DNA of 64,000 nucleotides, from NCBI RefSeq assembly GCF_005144415.1, contig NZ_SWJE01000013.1, positions 118,432 to 182,431 of the forward strand. Direction: 5' to 3'. Source of the DNA: Trinickia terrae. Its GTDB lineage: Bacteria > Pseudomonadota > Gammaproteobacteria > Burkholderiales > Burkholderiaceae. Shown here piece by piece: positions 1 to 8,389 of the stretch. The notes under the pieces are model-generated. The model worked only from the letters and a program-made list of their open reading frames with translations, did not search any database and was not told where the DNA came from. Numbering within the stretch: position 1 is the stretch's first letter; every line of letters starts with the position of its first letter. The translations under genes and the position numbers were made by a program.

Positions 1-1
1 G

Positions 2-85
2 ATTGCCTGCCATGCCTACAACTGGGTGGCGTCGCGCTTCGGCGGCATCGAGATCGTGCTCTCCGACGTGCCCGAGGAAGCCTGA
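2..85 (+). CDS. 3' end of an unidentified gene (partial)
   Basis: An open frame enters from the left edge and ends at TGA 83-85. Only 27 residues are visible, ending in IEIVLSDVPEEA. The stop overlaps the ATG of the next gene as ATGA, so the two are probably translationally coupled. The residues are too few to assign a family. Confidence 0.5.
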   Translation: MACHAYNWVASRFGGIEIVLSDVPEEA

Positions 86-591
86 TGAGCGCGGTGATCC
101 GTCCCGCGACGCCTGCCGACGTCGGCTCGATCTTCGCGCTGATGCTGGAGCTGGCCGAATTCGAAAAGCTCACGCACCTGTTCGTCGCGACCGAGGCCGG
201 CGTGCGCGATGCACTGTTCGGCGAGCGGCCCGCTGCGGAGGCGCTGGTGGCGGAAGCCGGCGGCAAGATCGTCGGCTATGCGCTCTTCTTCCACAATTTC
301 TCGACCTTTCTTGGCCGACGCGGCTTGTATCTCGAAGACCTGTACGTGCAGCCGTCGCAGCGCGGCAGCGGTCTCGGCCGCGCGATGCTGCAGCGGCTCG
401 CGGCCATGGCGATCGAGCGTCAATGCGGCCGCTTCGAGTGGACGGTGCTCGACTGGAATCAGAACGCGATCGATTTCTACGAGAAGATGGGCGCGACCGT
501 GCTGCCCGATTGGCGCATCGTCCGCATGACAGGCGACGCGCTTGCCCAACTCGCCAGCGGCGAGGCATCGCGTAGCATGGGACCCGAGTAA
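85..591 (+). CDS. GNAT family N-acetyltransferase
   Basis: A 168-aa single-domain GNAT acetyltransferase, expected to move an acetyl group from acetyl-CoA to an amine; the substrate is not identifiable. The core motif is visible as LYVQPSQRGSGLGRAMLQRL (acetyl-CoA pyrophosphate loop R/QxxGxG/A). It is followed by the WTVLDWNQNAIDFYEKMGA segment typical of the spermine/diamine acetyltransferase-like branch. The start overlaps the upstream stop (ATGA), suggesting an operon with the partial gene at the left edge. The last codons (SMGPE, stop) are supplied by a dispersed hairpin repeat at 571-617, so the C-terminus may have been remodelled by that repeat. Confidence 0.85.
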   Translation: MSAVIRPATPADVGSIFALMLELAEFEKLTHLFVATEAGVRDALFGERPAAEALVAEAGGKIVGYALFFHNFSTFLGRRGLYLEDLYVQPSQRGSGLGRAMLQRLAAMAIERQCGRFEWTVLDWNQNAIDFYEKMGATVLPDWRIVRMTGDALAQLASGEASRSMGPE

Positions 592-617
592 GCGCTAAAG
601 CGCCAACTCGGGTCGAC
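571..617 (+). repeat. Dispersed hairpin repeat, copy A
   Basis: Imperfect copy of the element found twice, inverted, at 16516-16620. It contains GCATGGGAC at 575-583. The outer stem is GACCCGAGT (581-589) with ACTCGGGTC (606-614), and the inner stem is GCGCT with AGCGC. Compared with the other copies, the outer stem differs on both arms in a compensating way (CCGAGT/ACTCGG against TGGAGT/ACTCCA), so pairing is kept. The element starts inside the GNAT coding region and ends in GTCGAC. Confidence 0.7.
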
Positions 618-644
618 AAAAAAAGGCCGGGGGAGCGCCCGGCC
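618..644 (-). terminator. Rho-independent terminator of ghrB-rmuC
   Basis: The stem GGCCGGG (625-631) pairs with CCCGGCC (638-644). On the minus strand it is followed by a run of T residues (A-run 618-624 on the plus strand). It lies just past the rmuC stop codon. Confidence 0.75.
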
Positions 645-672
645 TGTCACTATCCGCGATTGCCCTGGCGTT

Positions 673-2160
673 TCAGGGCTCTTCGGTTTCCGCATTCGAA
701 TATGCATCGCCCAGCAGGCCGCTTGCCTGCTCCCCGGGCAGCGCCTCGACGTCGCGCAGCTTGCGGTTCATCGCGCGCGTGCGCACTTCCGCCTGCTCGA
801 TCGAGCGCGTGACCGTCTCGAGCTGCGACTTCGTCTTCGCCAGCACGTCGCCGAACTTGCCGAACTCCGTCTTCACCGCGCCGAGCACCTGCCAGACTTC
901 GCTCGAGCGCTTCTCGATCGCGAGCGTCCTGAAGCCCATCTGCAGACTGTTGAGCAAGGCAGTGAGCGTCGTCGGCCCGGCGATCGTCACGCGGTAGTCG
1001 CGCTGCAGCAGGTCGGTCAGGCCGGGGCGGCGCAGGATCTCCGCGTAGAGACCTTCGGTCGGCAGGAACAGCAGCGCGAAATCGGTCGTGTGCGGCGGCG
1101 CAATGTATTTCTCGGCGATCGTGCGCGCCTCGTTGCGCACGCGCGTCTCGAGCGCGCGCGAGGCTTCTTCGACCGCGACCGGATCGGCGCGGTCCTGCGC
1201 ATCGACCAGGCGTTCGTAGTCCTCGCGCGGAAACTTGGCGTCGATCGGCAGCCAGACCGGCGCCGTCGCGCCCTTCCCGTCCGCGCTCTCCTCGCGCCCC
1301 GGCAGCTTGATCGCGAACTCGACGCGCTCGCTGCTCTTGGGCACCGTCGCGACGTTCTTCGCGTACTGGTCCGGCGTCAGCATCTGCTCGAGCAGCGCTT
1401 CGAGCTGCACTTCGCCCCAGGTGCCGCGCGTCTTCACGTTGGTCAGCACCTTCTTCAAGTCGCCGACGCCGGCCGCCAGCGTCTGCATCTCGCCGAGCCC
1501 GCGATGCACCTGCTCGAGCCGGTCCGAGACGAGCTTGAACGACTCGCCGAGGCGCTGCTCGAGCGTCGCATGCAGCTTCTCGTCGACGGTGCGGCGCATC
1601 TCTTCGAGCTTGGTCGCGTTGTTGGCTTCGATGTCCTTCAGGCGCTGCTCGATCGTCGCGCGCACTTCGGCAAAGCGCTTGTCGTTCGATTCGGTGAGTT
1701 GGACGAGCTGTGTCGAGAGCGTTTCGCCGAAGCGCTTGAGCGTGACGCCCTGCTCTTCGCGCGCCTGCTGCGCCTGCTGTTGCAGACTCTCGCGCACCGC
1801 GTCGAGCTGCTTGCCATTGCTTTCGGTCAGTTGACCAAGGCGCAAGGCGAAGTCCTCGATCTTGTTGTTCTGCACCGTCGCCATGCTCGTGAGCTGCGCG
1901 GCAAGCAGTTGCTGAATCTCGGCGAAACGCGTGCCCAGCTCGGTGCGCGACTGGCGAGCGCTCTCGGCAATCTCGCCGCGCACTTCGCGCTCGAGACGCT
2001 CGTACGCGCGCGCCTGCTTCTCGGCCCCTTCGGACATCTGCTCGCCGAGCTCCGCGAGCGCGTGCCCGTTCGCCCGGCCCGCGCCCTTCATCAGCATTGC
2101 GAGCGCGATCGCCAGCGCCACCGCGAGAACCGCGACGGCGATCACCAGAATCGTCGTCAT
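673..2160 (-). CDS. rmuC: DNA recombination protein RmuC
   Basis: A 495-aa RmuC-family protein. It begins with one hydrophobic segment (about residues 3-24), continues with a long Ala/Glu/Gln-rich coiled coil (about 30-220), and then the nuclease-like RmuC core with GTWGEVQLEALLEQ and WLPIDAKFPREDYERL. The family limits sequence inversions and is thought to act on DNA at replication forks; catalytic activity is inferred from fold. The start overlaps the ghrB stop by 4 bases (ATGA), so it is the second gene of a two-gene operon with its own terminator. Length is normal. Confidence 0.93.
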   Translation of the reverse strand: MTTILVIAVAVLAVALAIALAMLMKGAGRANGHALAELGEQMSEGAEKQARAYERLEREVRGEIAESARQSRTELGTRFAEIQQLLAAQLTSMATVQNNKIEDFALRLGQLTESNGKQLDAVRESLQQQAQQAREEQGVTLKRFGETLSTQLVQLTESNDKRFAEVRATIEQRLKDIEANNATKLEEMRRTVDEKLHATLEQRLGESFKLVSDRLEQVHRGLGEMQTLAAGVGDLKKVLTNVKTRGTWGEVQLEALLEQMLTPDQYAKNVATVPKSSERVEFAIKLPGREESADGKGATAPVWLPIDAKFPREDYERLVDAQDRADPVAVEEASRALETRVRNEARTIAEKYIAPPHTTDFALLFLPTEGLYAEILRRPGLTDLLQRDYRVTIAGPTTLTALLNSLQMGFRTLAIEKRSSEVWQVLGAVKTEFGKFGDVLAKTKSQLETVTRSIEQAEVRTRAMNRKLRDVEALPGEQASGLLGDAYSNAETEEP

Positions 2161-3146
2161 GCGCGCGCCCTGCCGATGACTTCGGGATTGATCGGATTCG
2201 GCGGATTACCCGCGCGCGGCCCCTCGCCCAATGCGGCGATCAGGTTGTCCGCGGCGAGGTTCGCCATCGCGCGGCGCGTCGCTTCGGTCGCGCTCGCGAT
2301 ATGCGGCGTCAGCACGACGTTCGGCACCGAGAGCAACGCGGGATTGACGCGCGGCTCGCCTTCGTACACGTCGAGGCCGGCCGCGCCGATGCGCTTCGCG
2401 CGCAAGGCTTCGGCGAGCGCCGCGTCGTCGACGATGCCGCCGCGCGCGATGTTGGTGAGCGTCGCGGCCGGCTTCATCAGCGCGAGCTCGGCCGCGCCGA
2501 TCGTGTGGTGGTTCTCGGCCGTGTACGGAAGCACCAGGACGACGTGATCGGCGCGCTTCAACAGCTGCTCCTTCGAGACATACTCGGCATCCAGCTCCGC
2601 CTCGATCTGCGGCGCCACGCGTGAGCGGTTGTGGTAGATCACGCGCATGTTGAAGCCGCGCGCGCGGCGCGCGAGCGCCTGACCGATGCGGCCCATGCCG
2701 ATGATGCCAAGCGTCGAGCCATGGATGTCGCTGCCGAGGAAGCCGTCGTACGCCCACTTCTGCCACTTGCCGGCACGCAGCCAATGCTCCGATTCGGTCA
2801 CGCGGCGCGCCGCCGCCATCATCAGCGCCCAGCCGAAATCGGCCGTCGATTCGTTGAGCACCTCCGGCGTGTTGGTGCCGAGCACGTTCGCCGCGTTGAA
2901 CGCCGCCATGTCGAAGTTGTTGAAGCCGACCGCCATGTTCGACACCACGCGCAGGCGCGGTGCCGCCGCGATAGCCGCCGCGCCGACCGGGTCGCCCGCG
3001 GTCAGTGCGCCGTCCTTGTCGGCGAGACGCTGCGCCAGCTCGGTGGCCGACAGCACCTCGCCCTGATTCCAGTCCACGTCGAAATGCTGCTTGAGCCGCT
3101 CGATCACGTCCGGAAAAATCGGACGCGCGACCAGGATCTTCTGCAT
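2157..3146 (-). CDS. ghrB: 2-hydroxyacid dehydrogenase (glyoxylate/hydroxypyruvate reductase B-like)
   Basis: A 329-aa D-isomer-specific 2-hydroxyacid dehydrogenase, expected to reduce glyoxylate, hydroxypyruvate or related 2-keto acids with NAD(P)H. The Rossmann motif is GIIGMGRIGQALARRA. The catalytic Arg, Glu and His lie in NIARGGIVDD, YEGEPRVNP and LTPHIASAT. The start was set at 3146 (MQKILVARPIFP), although the frame is open to 3242, because a GGAGA ribosome site precedes it and family alignment begins there. The stop overlaps rmuC by 4 bases. The exact substrate within the GhrB/GyaR group cannot be told by eye. Confidence 0.88.
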   Translation of the reverse strand: MQKILVARPIFPDVIERLKQHFDVDWNQGEVLSATELAQRLADKDGALTAGDPVGAAAIAAAPRLRVVSNMAVGFNNFDMAAFNAANVLGTNTPEVLNESTADFGWALMMAAARRVTESEHWLRAGKWQKWAYDGFLGSDIHGSTLGIIGMGRIGQALARRARGFNMRVIYHNRSRVAPQIEAELDAEYVSKEQLLKRADHVVLVLPYTAENHHTIGAAELALMKPAATLTNIARGGIVDDAALAEALRAKRIGAAGLDVYEGEPRVNPALLSVPNVVLTPHIASATEATRRAMANLAADNLIAALGEGPRAGNPPNPINPEVIGRARA

Positions 3147-3253
3147 TGCTTGTCTCCGATGAGCGCGCCGCGCCATGAAAGCGCCGCGCGCGATCAACCC
3201 AAACCGCGCCGCCGGGCCGTCGGGCCACCAGGGCCGGAACACCGCACGTCACG

Positions 3254-4678
3254 TCAAAAAAATAGCCACGTCGTCACCAGGAACACGGGCACCAGCACCG
3301 CGCCCGACCACAACAGGTAGGCGAAGAAACCTGGCATCCGCACGCCGCGCGATTCGGCGATCGCCTTCACCATGAAGTTCGGCGCGTTGCCGATGTAGCT
3401 GTTCGCGCCCATGAAGACCGCGCCGGCGGAAATCGCGGCGAGCGTGGTCGCGCCGGTGGTCATGAGCGTCGGCGCATGGCCGCCCGCGAGGTTGAAAAAC
3501 ACGAGATAGGTCGGCGCGTTGTCGAGGAACGACGATAAAAGACCCGTCGCCCAAAAGTACATCGCGTCGATCGGCTGGCCGTGCGCATCGGTGACGAGGC
3601 TCGTCACGCGCGCGAACGCGCCGTCAGGTCCGGCGCGCAGAATCATGATGACGGGCGCGATCGTCACGAAGATGCCCGCGAAGAGCTTCGCCACCTCTTC
3701 GATCGGCGCCCAGTTGAAGGCGTTGCCCGCGCGCGCGGCGCGCGGCGTCAACGCGAGCGACCCCAGCGTCAGCACGATCAGCGCCGCGTCGCGCACCGCA
3801 TTCTGCAGCGCGACGTGCGTGCCGAGCACGTTGAAATCGATGCCCGGCTTCCACATGCCGCTCATCAGCACGAGTCCGATCACCATGGCCAGCAGCACGA
3901 AGTTGATCTTGCCCTCGATCGACATGCCGTGCGTATCGGGCGTCGGATCGAGAAACGGCGAGCGCTCTTCGCTTTGGCAATGGAAGTAATACGCGTCGAG
4001 CGCATAGAACAGCGCGAGCAGCACGACACAGATGAACAGCATCGGCAGCGCGAGATGCTGCGTCGTCCAGAAGAAGCTCACGCCGTTGAGAAAGCCGAGG
4101 AAGAGCGGCGGATCGCCAAGCGGCGACAGCGAGCCACCCGCGTTAGCCACGAGAAAGATGAAGAACACGACGACATGCACGACATGCTTGCGATTGTCGT
4201 TCGCGCGCAGAAGCGGCCGGATCAGCAGCATCGCCGCACCCGTCGTGCCCATGATGCTCGCAAGCACGGTGCCGAGCGCGAGAATGGCCGTGTTGAGCTT
4301 CGGCGAGCCGTGCAGGTTGCCGCGCACGCAGATGCCGCCGGCGATCGTATAGAGCGCGGTCAAGAGCACGATGAACGGCACGTATTCCTCGAGCAGCGCG
4401 TGCGCGAGCGTGCCGAGCGCGGCGCCCGAGCCAAAGGCGAAGCCGAACGGCACGAGGAACAGCGCGCCCCACGCGGCGGCGATCTTGCCGAAGTGGTCGT
4501 GCCAAAAGATCGGCGCGACGAGCGGAAAAATCGCGATCGACAGCAGGATGCCCGCGAACGGGACACTCCAGAGCGCCGACAGCGTGGCGCCGTCGACAGT
4601 CGCGGCCGCTGCGACGGCGGGCCAGACACCCGACAGCACAACCAGCGCCATGCACGCCGATGCGGCAAGCCGTTTCAT
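3254..4678 (-). CDS. Sodium:proton antiporter, NhaD-like
   Basis: A 474-aa polytopic inner-membrane protein with about a dozen hydrophobic segments. It carries the NhaD/ArsB-superfamily signatures SPLGDPPLFLGF and SSFLDNAPTYLVFF, the paired discontinuous-helix motifs around the ion site. It probably exchanges Na+ (or Li+) for protons. The first ATG at 4741 would add 21 polar residues; the start at 4678 (MKRLAASACMALVVL) gives a hydrophobic first segment and was preferred, but neither start has a strong ribosome site. It is a single gene between ghrB and lutC on the same strand. An organic-anion transporter of the same superfamily is possible. Confidence 0.8.
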   Translation of the reverse strand: MKRLAASACMALVVLSGVWPAVAAAATVDGATLSALWSVPFAGILLSIAIFPLVAPIFWHDHFGKIAAAWGALFLVPFGFAFGSGAALGTLAHALLEEYVPFIVLLTALYTIAGGICVRGNLHGSPKLNTAILALGTVLASIMGTTGAAMLLIRPLLRANDNRKHVVHVVVFFIFLVANAGGSLSPLGDPPLFLGFLNGVSFFWTTQHLALPMLFICVVLLALFYALDAYYFHCQSEERSPFLDPTPDTHGMSIEGKINFVLLAMVIGLVLMSGMWKPGIDFNVLGTHVALQNAVRDAALIVLTLGSLALTPRAARAGNAFNWAPIEEVAKLFAGIFVTIAPVIMILRAGPDGAFARVTSLVTDAHGQPIDAMYFWATGLLSSFLDNAPTYLVFFNLAGGHAPTLMTTGATTLAAISAGAVFMGANSYIGNAPNFMVKAIAESRGVRMPGFFAYLLWSGAVLVPVFLVTTWLFF

Positions 4679-4750
4679 GTTTCCACTCTTGATCTTGAGG
4701 ATGGCCTTGGAGACCGGCCGGTTGGTTTCATCCAGCGACATCGGACCGGC

Positions 4751-5413
4751 TCAAGCGCCGCGCACGATGATCACGTGCACGCGGTACGGCCCATGCGCGC
4801 CAAGGACGATGGTCTGTTCGATGTCGCCGGTGCGCGACGGCCCCGACACGAAATTGACCGCGCGCGGCAGCTCGCCGCGTTCGGCGCGGATCAGCGCGAA
4901 CGCCTCTTCGTGGCCCGCGACGATGCGCGACGCCGGCACGATCGCGATATGCGTCTCCGGCAGAAGGCCCGCCGAGGCGTAGGTTTGCGGCCCCGACAGC
5001 AGCACGAGCGAGCCCGTCTCCGCCGTCGCGCAGAAGCAGCCGGTGATGCCGACGAGATCGGCGTCTTGCGGCTTGCGGAACTCGACCGCGAGGCCCGCTG
5101 CGCCCCAGGGCAAGCCTTCGAGCGTCTGCCAGGCGATGGCCGTGGCCGGCAGGCCATGCTCGGACAGATAGCGATGCGCCGCCGCAGGCGCCTCGTCGAT
5201 CGACGCGACTTCATCGATCGTGGTCGACAGCTGCCGGGCCTCTGCGATGAAGCGCGCGACGAGATCGTCCGGCATCGGCGGACGCGGCCCTTCGGGATGC
5301 CGCGCGAGATAGTCGGCCGCCGCTTCGCGTTCGGCAGCGTCGGGTTGCGCCGGTCGGCCCTGGGCAGCGCGTATGCGCGCCAGGATATTGCGGCGGGCGG
5401 CCGATGTATCCAT
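4751..5413 (-). CDS. lutC: LutC/YkgG family LUD-domain protein
   Basis: A 220-aa protein that is almost all LUD domain. Recognisable blocks are GLPWGAAGLAVEFRKPQDAD, GITGCFCATAETGSL and NFVSGPSRTGDIEQ. In Bacillus, LutC works with the iron-sulfur proteins LutA and LutB in lactate oxidation. Here neither lutA nor lutB is adjacent: the neighbours are the antiporter and pncB, all on the same strand. It may act with partners encoded elsewhere or have another role. Length is normal for the family. Confidence 0.85.
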   Translation of the reverse strand: MDTSAARRNILARIRAAQGRPAQPDAAEREAAADYLARHPEGPRPPMPDDLVARFIAEARQLSTTIDEVASIDEAPAAAHRYLSEHGLPATAIAWQTLEGLPWGAAGLAVEFRKPQDADLVGITGCFCATAETGSLVLLSGPQTYASAGLLPETHIAIVPASRIVAGHEEAFALIRAERGELPRAVNFVSGPSRTGDIEQTIVLGAHGPYRVHVIIVRGA

Positions 5414-5536
5414 GTGCGATCCTTTTGACGATGCCGTTCGTGACAGACGCGATTATACCGAGCGCCTCTCGGCCCGAGCGCCGCTTCGGCGCCGGTTTCG
5501 CATCGGCCGGATGCCGATGCGGGCGCGCCGCGCGGC

Positions 5537-6736
5537 TTACTTCCCGCAGTCGTCCTCGGCCGGCGTTTCGATGCCGAACACCTGGCGCAGATAGGCGAGA
5601 TAGGCCTTGTCGTCGCACATGTTCTTGCCCGGCGAATCGGACAGCTTCGCGACCGGCTGGCCGTTGCAGCGGACCATCTTGATGACGATCTGCAACGGGT
5701 CGTAGCCGAGATCGTTGGTGAGATTCGTGCCGACGCCGAACGCGAGCCGGCAGCGCCCGCGAAAACGCTCGTAGAGCTGCAGCACCTTGGGAATATCGAG
5801 CGCGTCGGAGAACACGAGCACCTTGGTGCGCGGGTCGCACCGGTTTTCTTCGTAGTGGCGCAGCAGGCGCTCGCCCCAGTCGAACGGATCGCCCGAGTCG
5901 TGGCGCGCGCCGTCGAAAAGCTTGCAGAAATACATGTCGAAATCGCGCAGGAACGCCTGCATACCATAGACATCGGAGAGCGCGATGCCGAGGTCGCCGC
6001 GATACTCCTTCGCCCACATCTCGAAGCCGTAGATCTGCGAGTCGCGCAGGCGCGGGCCGAGCGCCTGGCACGCCTGCAGGTACTCGTGCGCCATCGTGCC
6101 GAGCGGCGTCAGGCCGTGCTTCCTCGCGTAGAAGACGTTGCTCGTGCCGGTAAACTGATCGGGAATGCCTTCCTTCAGCGTGAGGATCACCTCTTCGTGC
6201 CACGTCTTCGAGAAGCGCCGGCGCGTGCCGTAGTCGGCGATCTTGCAGTCCGCGAACTCGGGGCGCGCGCCGAGCAGCACGATCTTGTCGCGCAGCCGCT
6301 CGCGGCCGCTCGCGTAGTCGGGATGCTTTTGCGTATTGCGGAAGTACACCTCGTTGACGATCGCGAGCACGGGAATCTCGAACAGGATCGTGTGCAGCCA
6401 CGGACCCTTGATCTCAATGTCGATCTCGCCGTTGCCCTTCTCCGACGGCTTGATGGAGATGTACTTTTCGTTCAGGTGAAAGAGCGCGAGGAAATCGACG
6501 AAATCGCTCTTGATGAAGCGCATCCGGCGCAGGTAGTCGAGCTCGTCGCCGGCGAAGCGCAGTTCGCAGAGCTTCTTGATCTCGCCGTGGATCTCGTCGA
6601 TATACGGCACGAGATTCACCCCCGGCGTGCGGCACCGGAACCGGTACTCCACGTTGGCGGCGGGAAAATGATGCAGCACGACCTGCATCATCGTGAACTT
6701 GTACAGATCGGTGTCGAGCAGCGAAGTAATGATCAT
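5537..6736 (-). CDS. pncB: Nicotinate phosphoribosyltransferase
   Basis: A 399-aa PncB. It makes nicotinate mononucleotide from nicotinate and phosphoribosyl pyrophosphate in the Preiss-Handler NAD salvage route. The N-terminus [18 protein letters not shown] is characteristic of the family. The phosphate and catalytic region [12 protein letters not shown] and the later [12 protein letters not shown] are present. The frame is open upstream to 6904, but 6736 gives the standard length (about 400 aa), so that start was chosen; its ribosome site is weak. Confidence 0.95.
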   Translation of the reverse strand: MIITSLLDTDLYKFTMMQVVLHHFPAANVEYRFRCRTPGVNLVPYIDEIHGEIKKLCELRFAGDELDYLRRMRFIKSDFVDFLALFHLNEKYISIKPSEKGNGEIDIEIKGPWLHTILFEIPVLAIVNEVYFRNTQKHPDYASGRERLRDKIVLLGARPEFADCKIADYGTRRRFSKTWHEEVILTLKEGIPDQFTGTSNVFYARKHGLTPLGTMAHEYLQACQALGPRLRDSQIYGFEMWAKEYRGDLGIALSDVYGMQAFLRDFDMYFCKLFDGARHDSGDPFDWGERLLRHYEENRCDPRTKVLVFSDALDIPKVLQLYERFRGRCRLAFGVGTNLTNDLGYDPLQIVIKMVRCNGQPVAKLSDSPGKNMCDDKAYLAYLRQVFGIETPAEDDCGK

Positions 6737-6947
6737 GATTTCAACCGGACTGCGAACGTTCGGACCAGATTGCCCGGCTCGGCGCCTCTTCCTCTTCGAG
6801 CGCCGCCCGCGACCCGGCTTTCCAGCCATGTTACCCGAATGCGGGCCGGAGCACGGCGCAACCCGGCGTCCCTGCCGGTCCGCCCCGACTGCGCAAACCG
6901 TCACATAAACTAATCACCAATCGGTATAAAAGACCCGGGGAACGCAA

Positions 6948-6978
6948 TTGCATGTGGTTTTAGCCGTTACGCTACAAT
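6948..6978 (+). promoter_or_regulatory. Possible sigma-70 promoter of fdxA
   Basis: TTGCAT (6948-6953) and TACAAT (6973-6978) are separated by 19 bp, longer than the ideal 17. The -10 is good and lies 59 bp before the fdxA start, in the divergent pncB-fdxA gap. Confidence 0.4.
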
Positions 6979-7036
6979 AGCTTTTTTGGCAATCCGCCTC
7001 CCCACCAATATCTCTCCCCTGAGTGCAGGAGCTTGA

Positions 7037-7360
7037 ATGACTCACGTTGTGACCGAAAGCTGCATCAAATGCCGCTACACCGATTGCGTCGACGTATGCC
7101 CGGTGGACTGCTTTCGCGAAGGTCCCAACTTCCTCGCGATCGACCCCGATGAATGCATCGACTGCGCCGTCTGCGTCGCCGAATGCCCGGTGAACGCGAT
7201 CTACGCCGAGGAAGACGTCCCCGGTGATCAACAGCATTTCACGGCGCTCAATGCGGAACTCGCAAAGGGTTGGCCGAGCATCACCAAGACCAAGGCTCCG
7301 CTGCCGGAAGCCGACGAGTGGAAAGACGTGAAGGACAAGCTCAACCTGCTCGAGCGCTAA
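7037..7360 (+). CDS. fdxA: Ferredoxin FdxA (7Fe type)
   Basis: A 107-aa soluble electron-transfer protein. Cysteines lie at residues 9, 12, 17, 21, 25, 40, 43, 46 and 50. They match the 7Fe (3Fe-4S plus 4Fe-4S) pattern of Azotobacter FdI-type ferredoxins, including [12 protein letters not shown] for the cluster-binding motif. An AGGAG ribosome site precedes the ATG by about 6 bases. The C-terminal extension of about 50 residues ([19 protein letters not shown]) is typical of FdxA. It stands alone, with the tRNA-Asn promoter just downstream. Confidence 0.96.
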   Translation: MTHVVTESCIKCRYTDCVDVCPVDCFREGPNFLAIDPDECIDCAVCVAECPVNAIYAEEDVPGDQQHFTALNAELAKGWPSITKTKAPLPEADEWKDVKDKLNLLER

Positions 7361-7411
7361 GCCCGCAGACCCTGCCAGCCCCGCCCTTATCAATGAGATG
7401 ATCGTTGGGTG

Positions 7412-7440
7412 TTGACAGGTTGGGCCGCAGCCCATAGAAT
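7412..7440 (+). promoter_or_regulatory. Sigma-70 promoter of tRNA-Asn
   Basis: A perfect -35 TTGACA (7412-7417), a 17-bp spacer and TAGAAT (7435-7440). Transcription would begin near 7447, shortly before the first tRNA at 7463. Confidence 0.8.
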
Positions 7441-7462
7441 CTCGCTTCTCTGCTGTTGTTGT

Positions 7463-7538
7463 TCCCCGATAGCTCAGTCGGTAGAGCGCCGGACTGTTAA
7501 TCCGTAGGTCCCTGGTTCGAGCCCAGGTCGGGGAGCCA
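7463..7538 (+). tRNA. tRNA-Asn(GTT), copy 1
   Basis: A 76-nt cloverleaf with encoded CCA. The acceptor stem TCCCCGA pairs with TCGGGGA (7528-7534), and the GTTCGAG T-arm is present. The anticodon GTT is at 7496-7498. It is identical to the copy at 7617-7692. Confidence 0.97.
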
Positions 7539-7563
7539 AATACATTGCAGAGCAGGATGCCTG

Positions 7564-7592
7564 AAGGCCCGTTATCGATGACGGGCCTTTTT
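7564..7592 (+). terminator. Terminator after first tRNA-Asn
   Basis: AAGGCCCGT (7564-7572) pairs with ACGGGCCTT (7581-7589) and is followed by TTT. It sits between the two tRNA genes, so the second copy depends on read-through or an unseen promoter. Confidence 0.75.
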
Positions 7593-7616
7593 ACGTAAAG
7601 TGTGAGTAGCAGCTGT

Positions 7617-7692
7617 TCCCCGATAGCTCAGTCGGTAGAGCGCCGGACTGTTAATCCGTAGGTCCCTGGTTCGAGCCCAGGTCGGGGAGCCA
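7617..7692 (+). tRNA. tRNA-Asn(GTT), copy 2
   Basis: Identical over all 76 nt to the tRNA at 7463-7538, with the anticodon GTT at 7650-7652 and an encoded CCA. No clear promoter was seen in the 24 bases between the preceding terminator and this gene. Confidence 0.97.
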
Positions 7693-7699
7693 AGAGCAT

Positions 7700-7731
7700 A
7701 AAAAGGCCCGTCAGCAATGACGGGCCTTTTT
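7700..7731 (+). terminator. Terminator after second tRNA-Asn
   Basis: A perfect 14-bp stem: AAAAAGGCCCGTCA (7700-7713) with TGACGGGCCTTTTT (7718-7731), loop GCAA. The flanking A and T runs would let it work in both directions. Confidence 0.85.
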
Positions 7732-7836
7732 GCATTTGCGGCGCGCGCAGTGCGCCTCGCTTGCCCTCCCATTCCGAGTTACCCGGTGTGGTACTGTGGC
7801 GCGCATCACGCCTCCGCTCTCCTCACAGATTCCCTC

Positions 7837-8319
7837 ATGAAACGCCACTTGCTCTTGCCGTCCATCAGCAGCGCCCTCGCCTTGATGCTCGCCATCCCTT
7901 TCGCGCACAGCGAGGAAGTCGCGAGCGTCAACACGAACTTTCGCATCACCGGGTCCGACCGCGTCGTCGTCGAGGCGTACGACGATCCGCTCGTCGCCGG
8001 CGTCACCTGCTATGTGTCGCGCGCACGCACGGGCGGGATCAAGGGCACGCTCGGCGTGGCCGAAGACCCGACCGAGGCGTCGATCGCCTGCCGCCAGGTC
8101 GGCCCGGTCACGATCGCCCAGCCGCTCAAGCAGCAGACCGACGTGTTCACCGAGCGCATGTCGCTGATCTTCAAGACCCTGCATGTGGTGCGGATCGTCG
8201 ACGCGAAACGCAATACGCTCGTCTATCTGACCTACAGCGACCGGGTCGTGTCCGGCAGCGCGAAAAACAGCGTCACCGCAGTGCCGATGCCGGCCGGCGT
8301 GACGATCCCCGTCAGGTAG
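7837..8319 (+). CDS. creA: CreA family protein
   Basis: A 160-aa exported protein with an N-terminal signal peptide (MKRHLLLPSISSALALMLA, cleavage likely after AHS). The CreA family signature follows: VEAYDDPLVAGVTCYVSRA, GIKGTLGVAEDP and LIFKTLHVVRI. CreA is a conserved periplasmic protein of unknown biochemical role, named for its place near creBC in E. coli. The frame is open to 7717, but that would place coding sequence inside the tRNA terminator, so the ATG at 7837 was chosen. Confidence 0.9.
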   Translation: MKRHLLLPSISSALALMLAIPFAHSEEVASVNTNFRITGSDRVVVEAYDDPLVAGVTCYVSRARTGGIKGTLGVAEDPTEASIACRQVGPVTIAQPLKQQTDVFTERMSLIFKTLHVVRIVDAKRNTLVYLTYSDRVVSGSAKNSVTAVPMPAGVTIPVR

Positions 8320-8389
8320 GCCGGCCTACCCTCAGCAACGACGCGCCCTCTGCTCTACACTGGACGACCAAGCAACCGGAGGGCCACCC

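Noticed and set aside
571..617. The hairpin repeat as a transcription terminator of the GNAT gene
   Set aside because: No T-run follows on the plus strand, and closely related copies occur elsewhere in tandem and in opposite orientation; a dispersed repeat explains it better.
7463..7692. Genomic island attached to the tRNA-Asn genes
   Set aside because: No integrase, no partial tRNA copy downstream and no composition change; the following genes (creA onward) look chromosomal.
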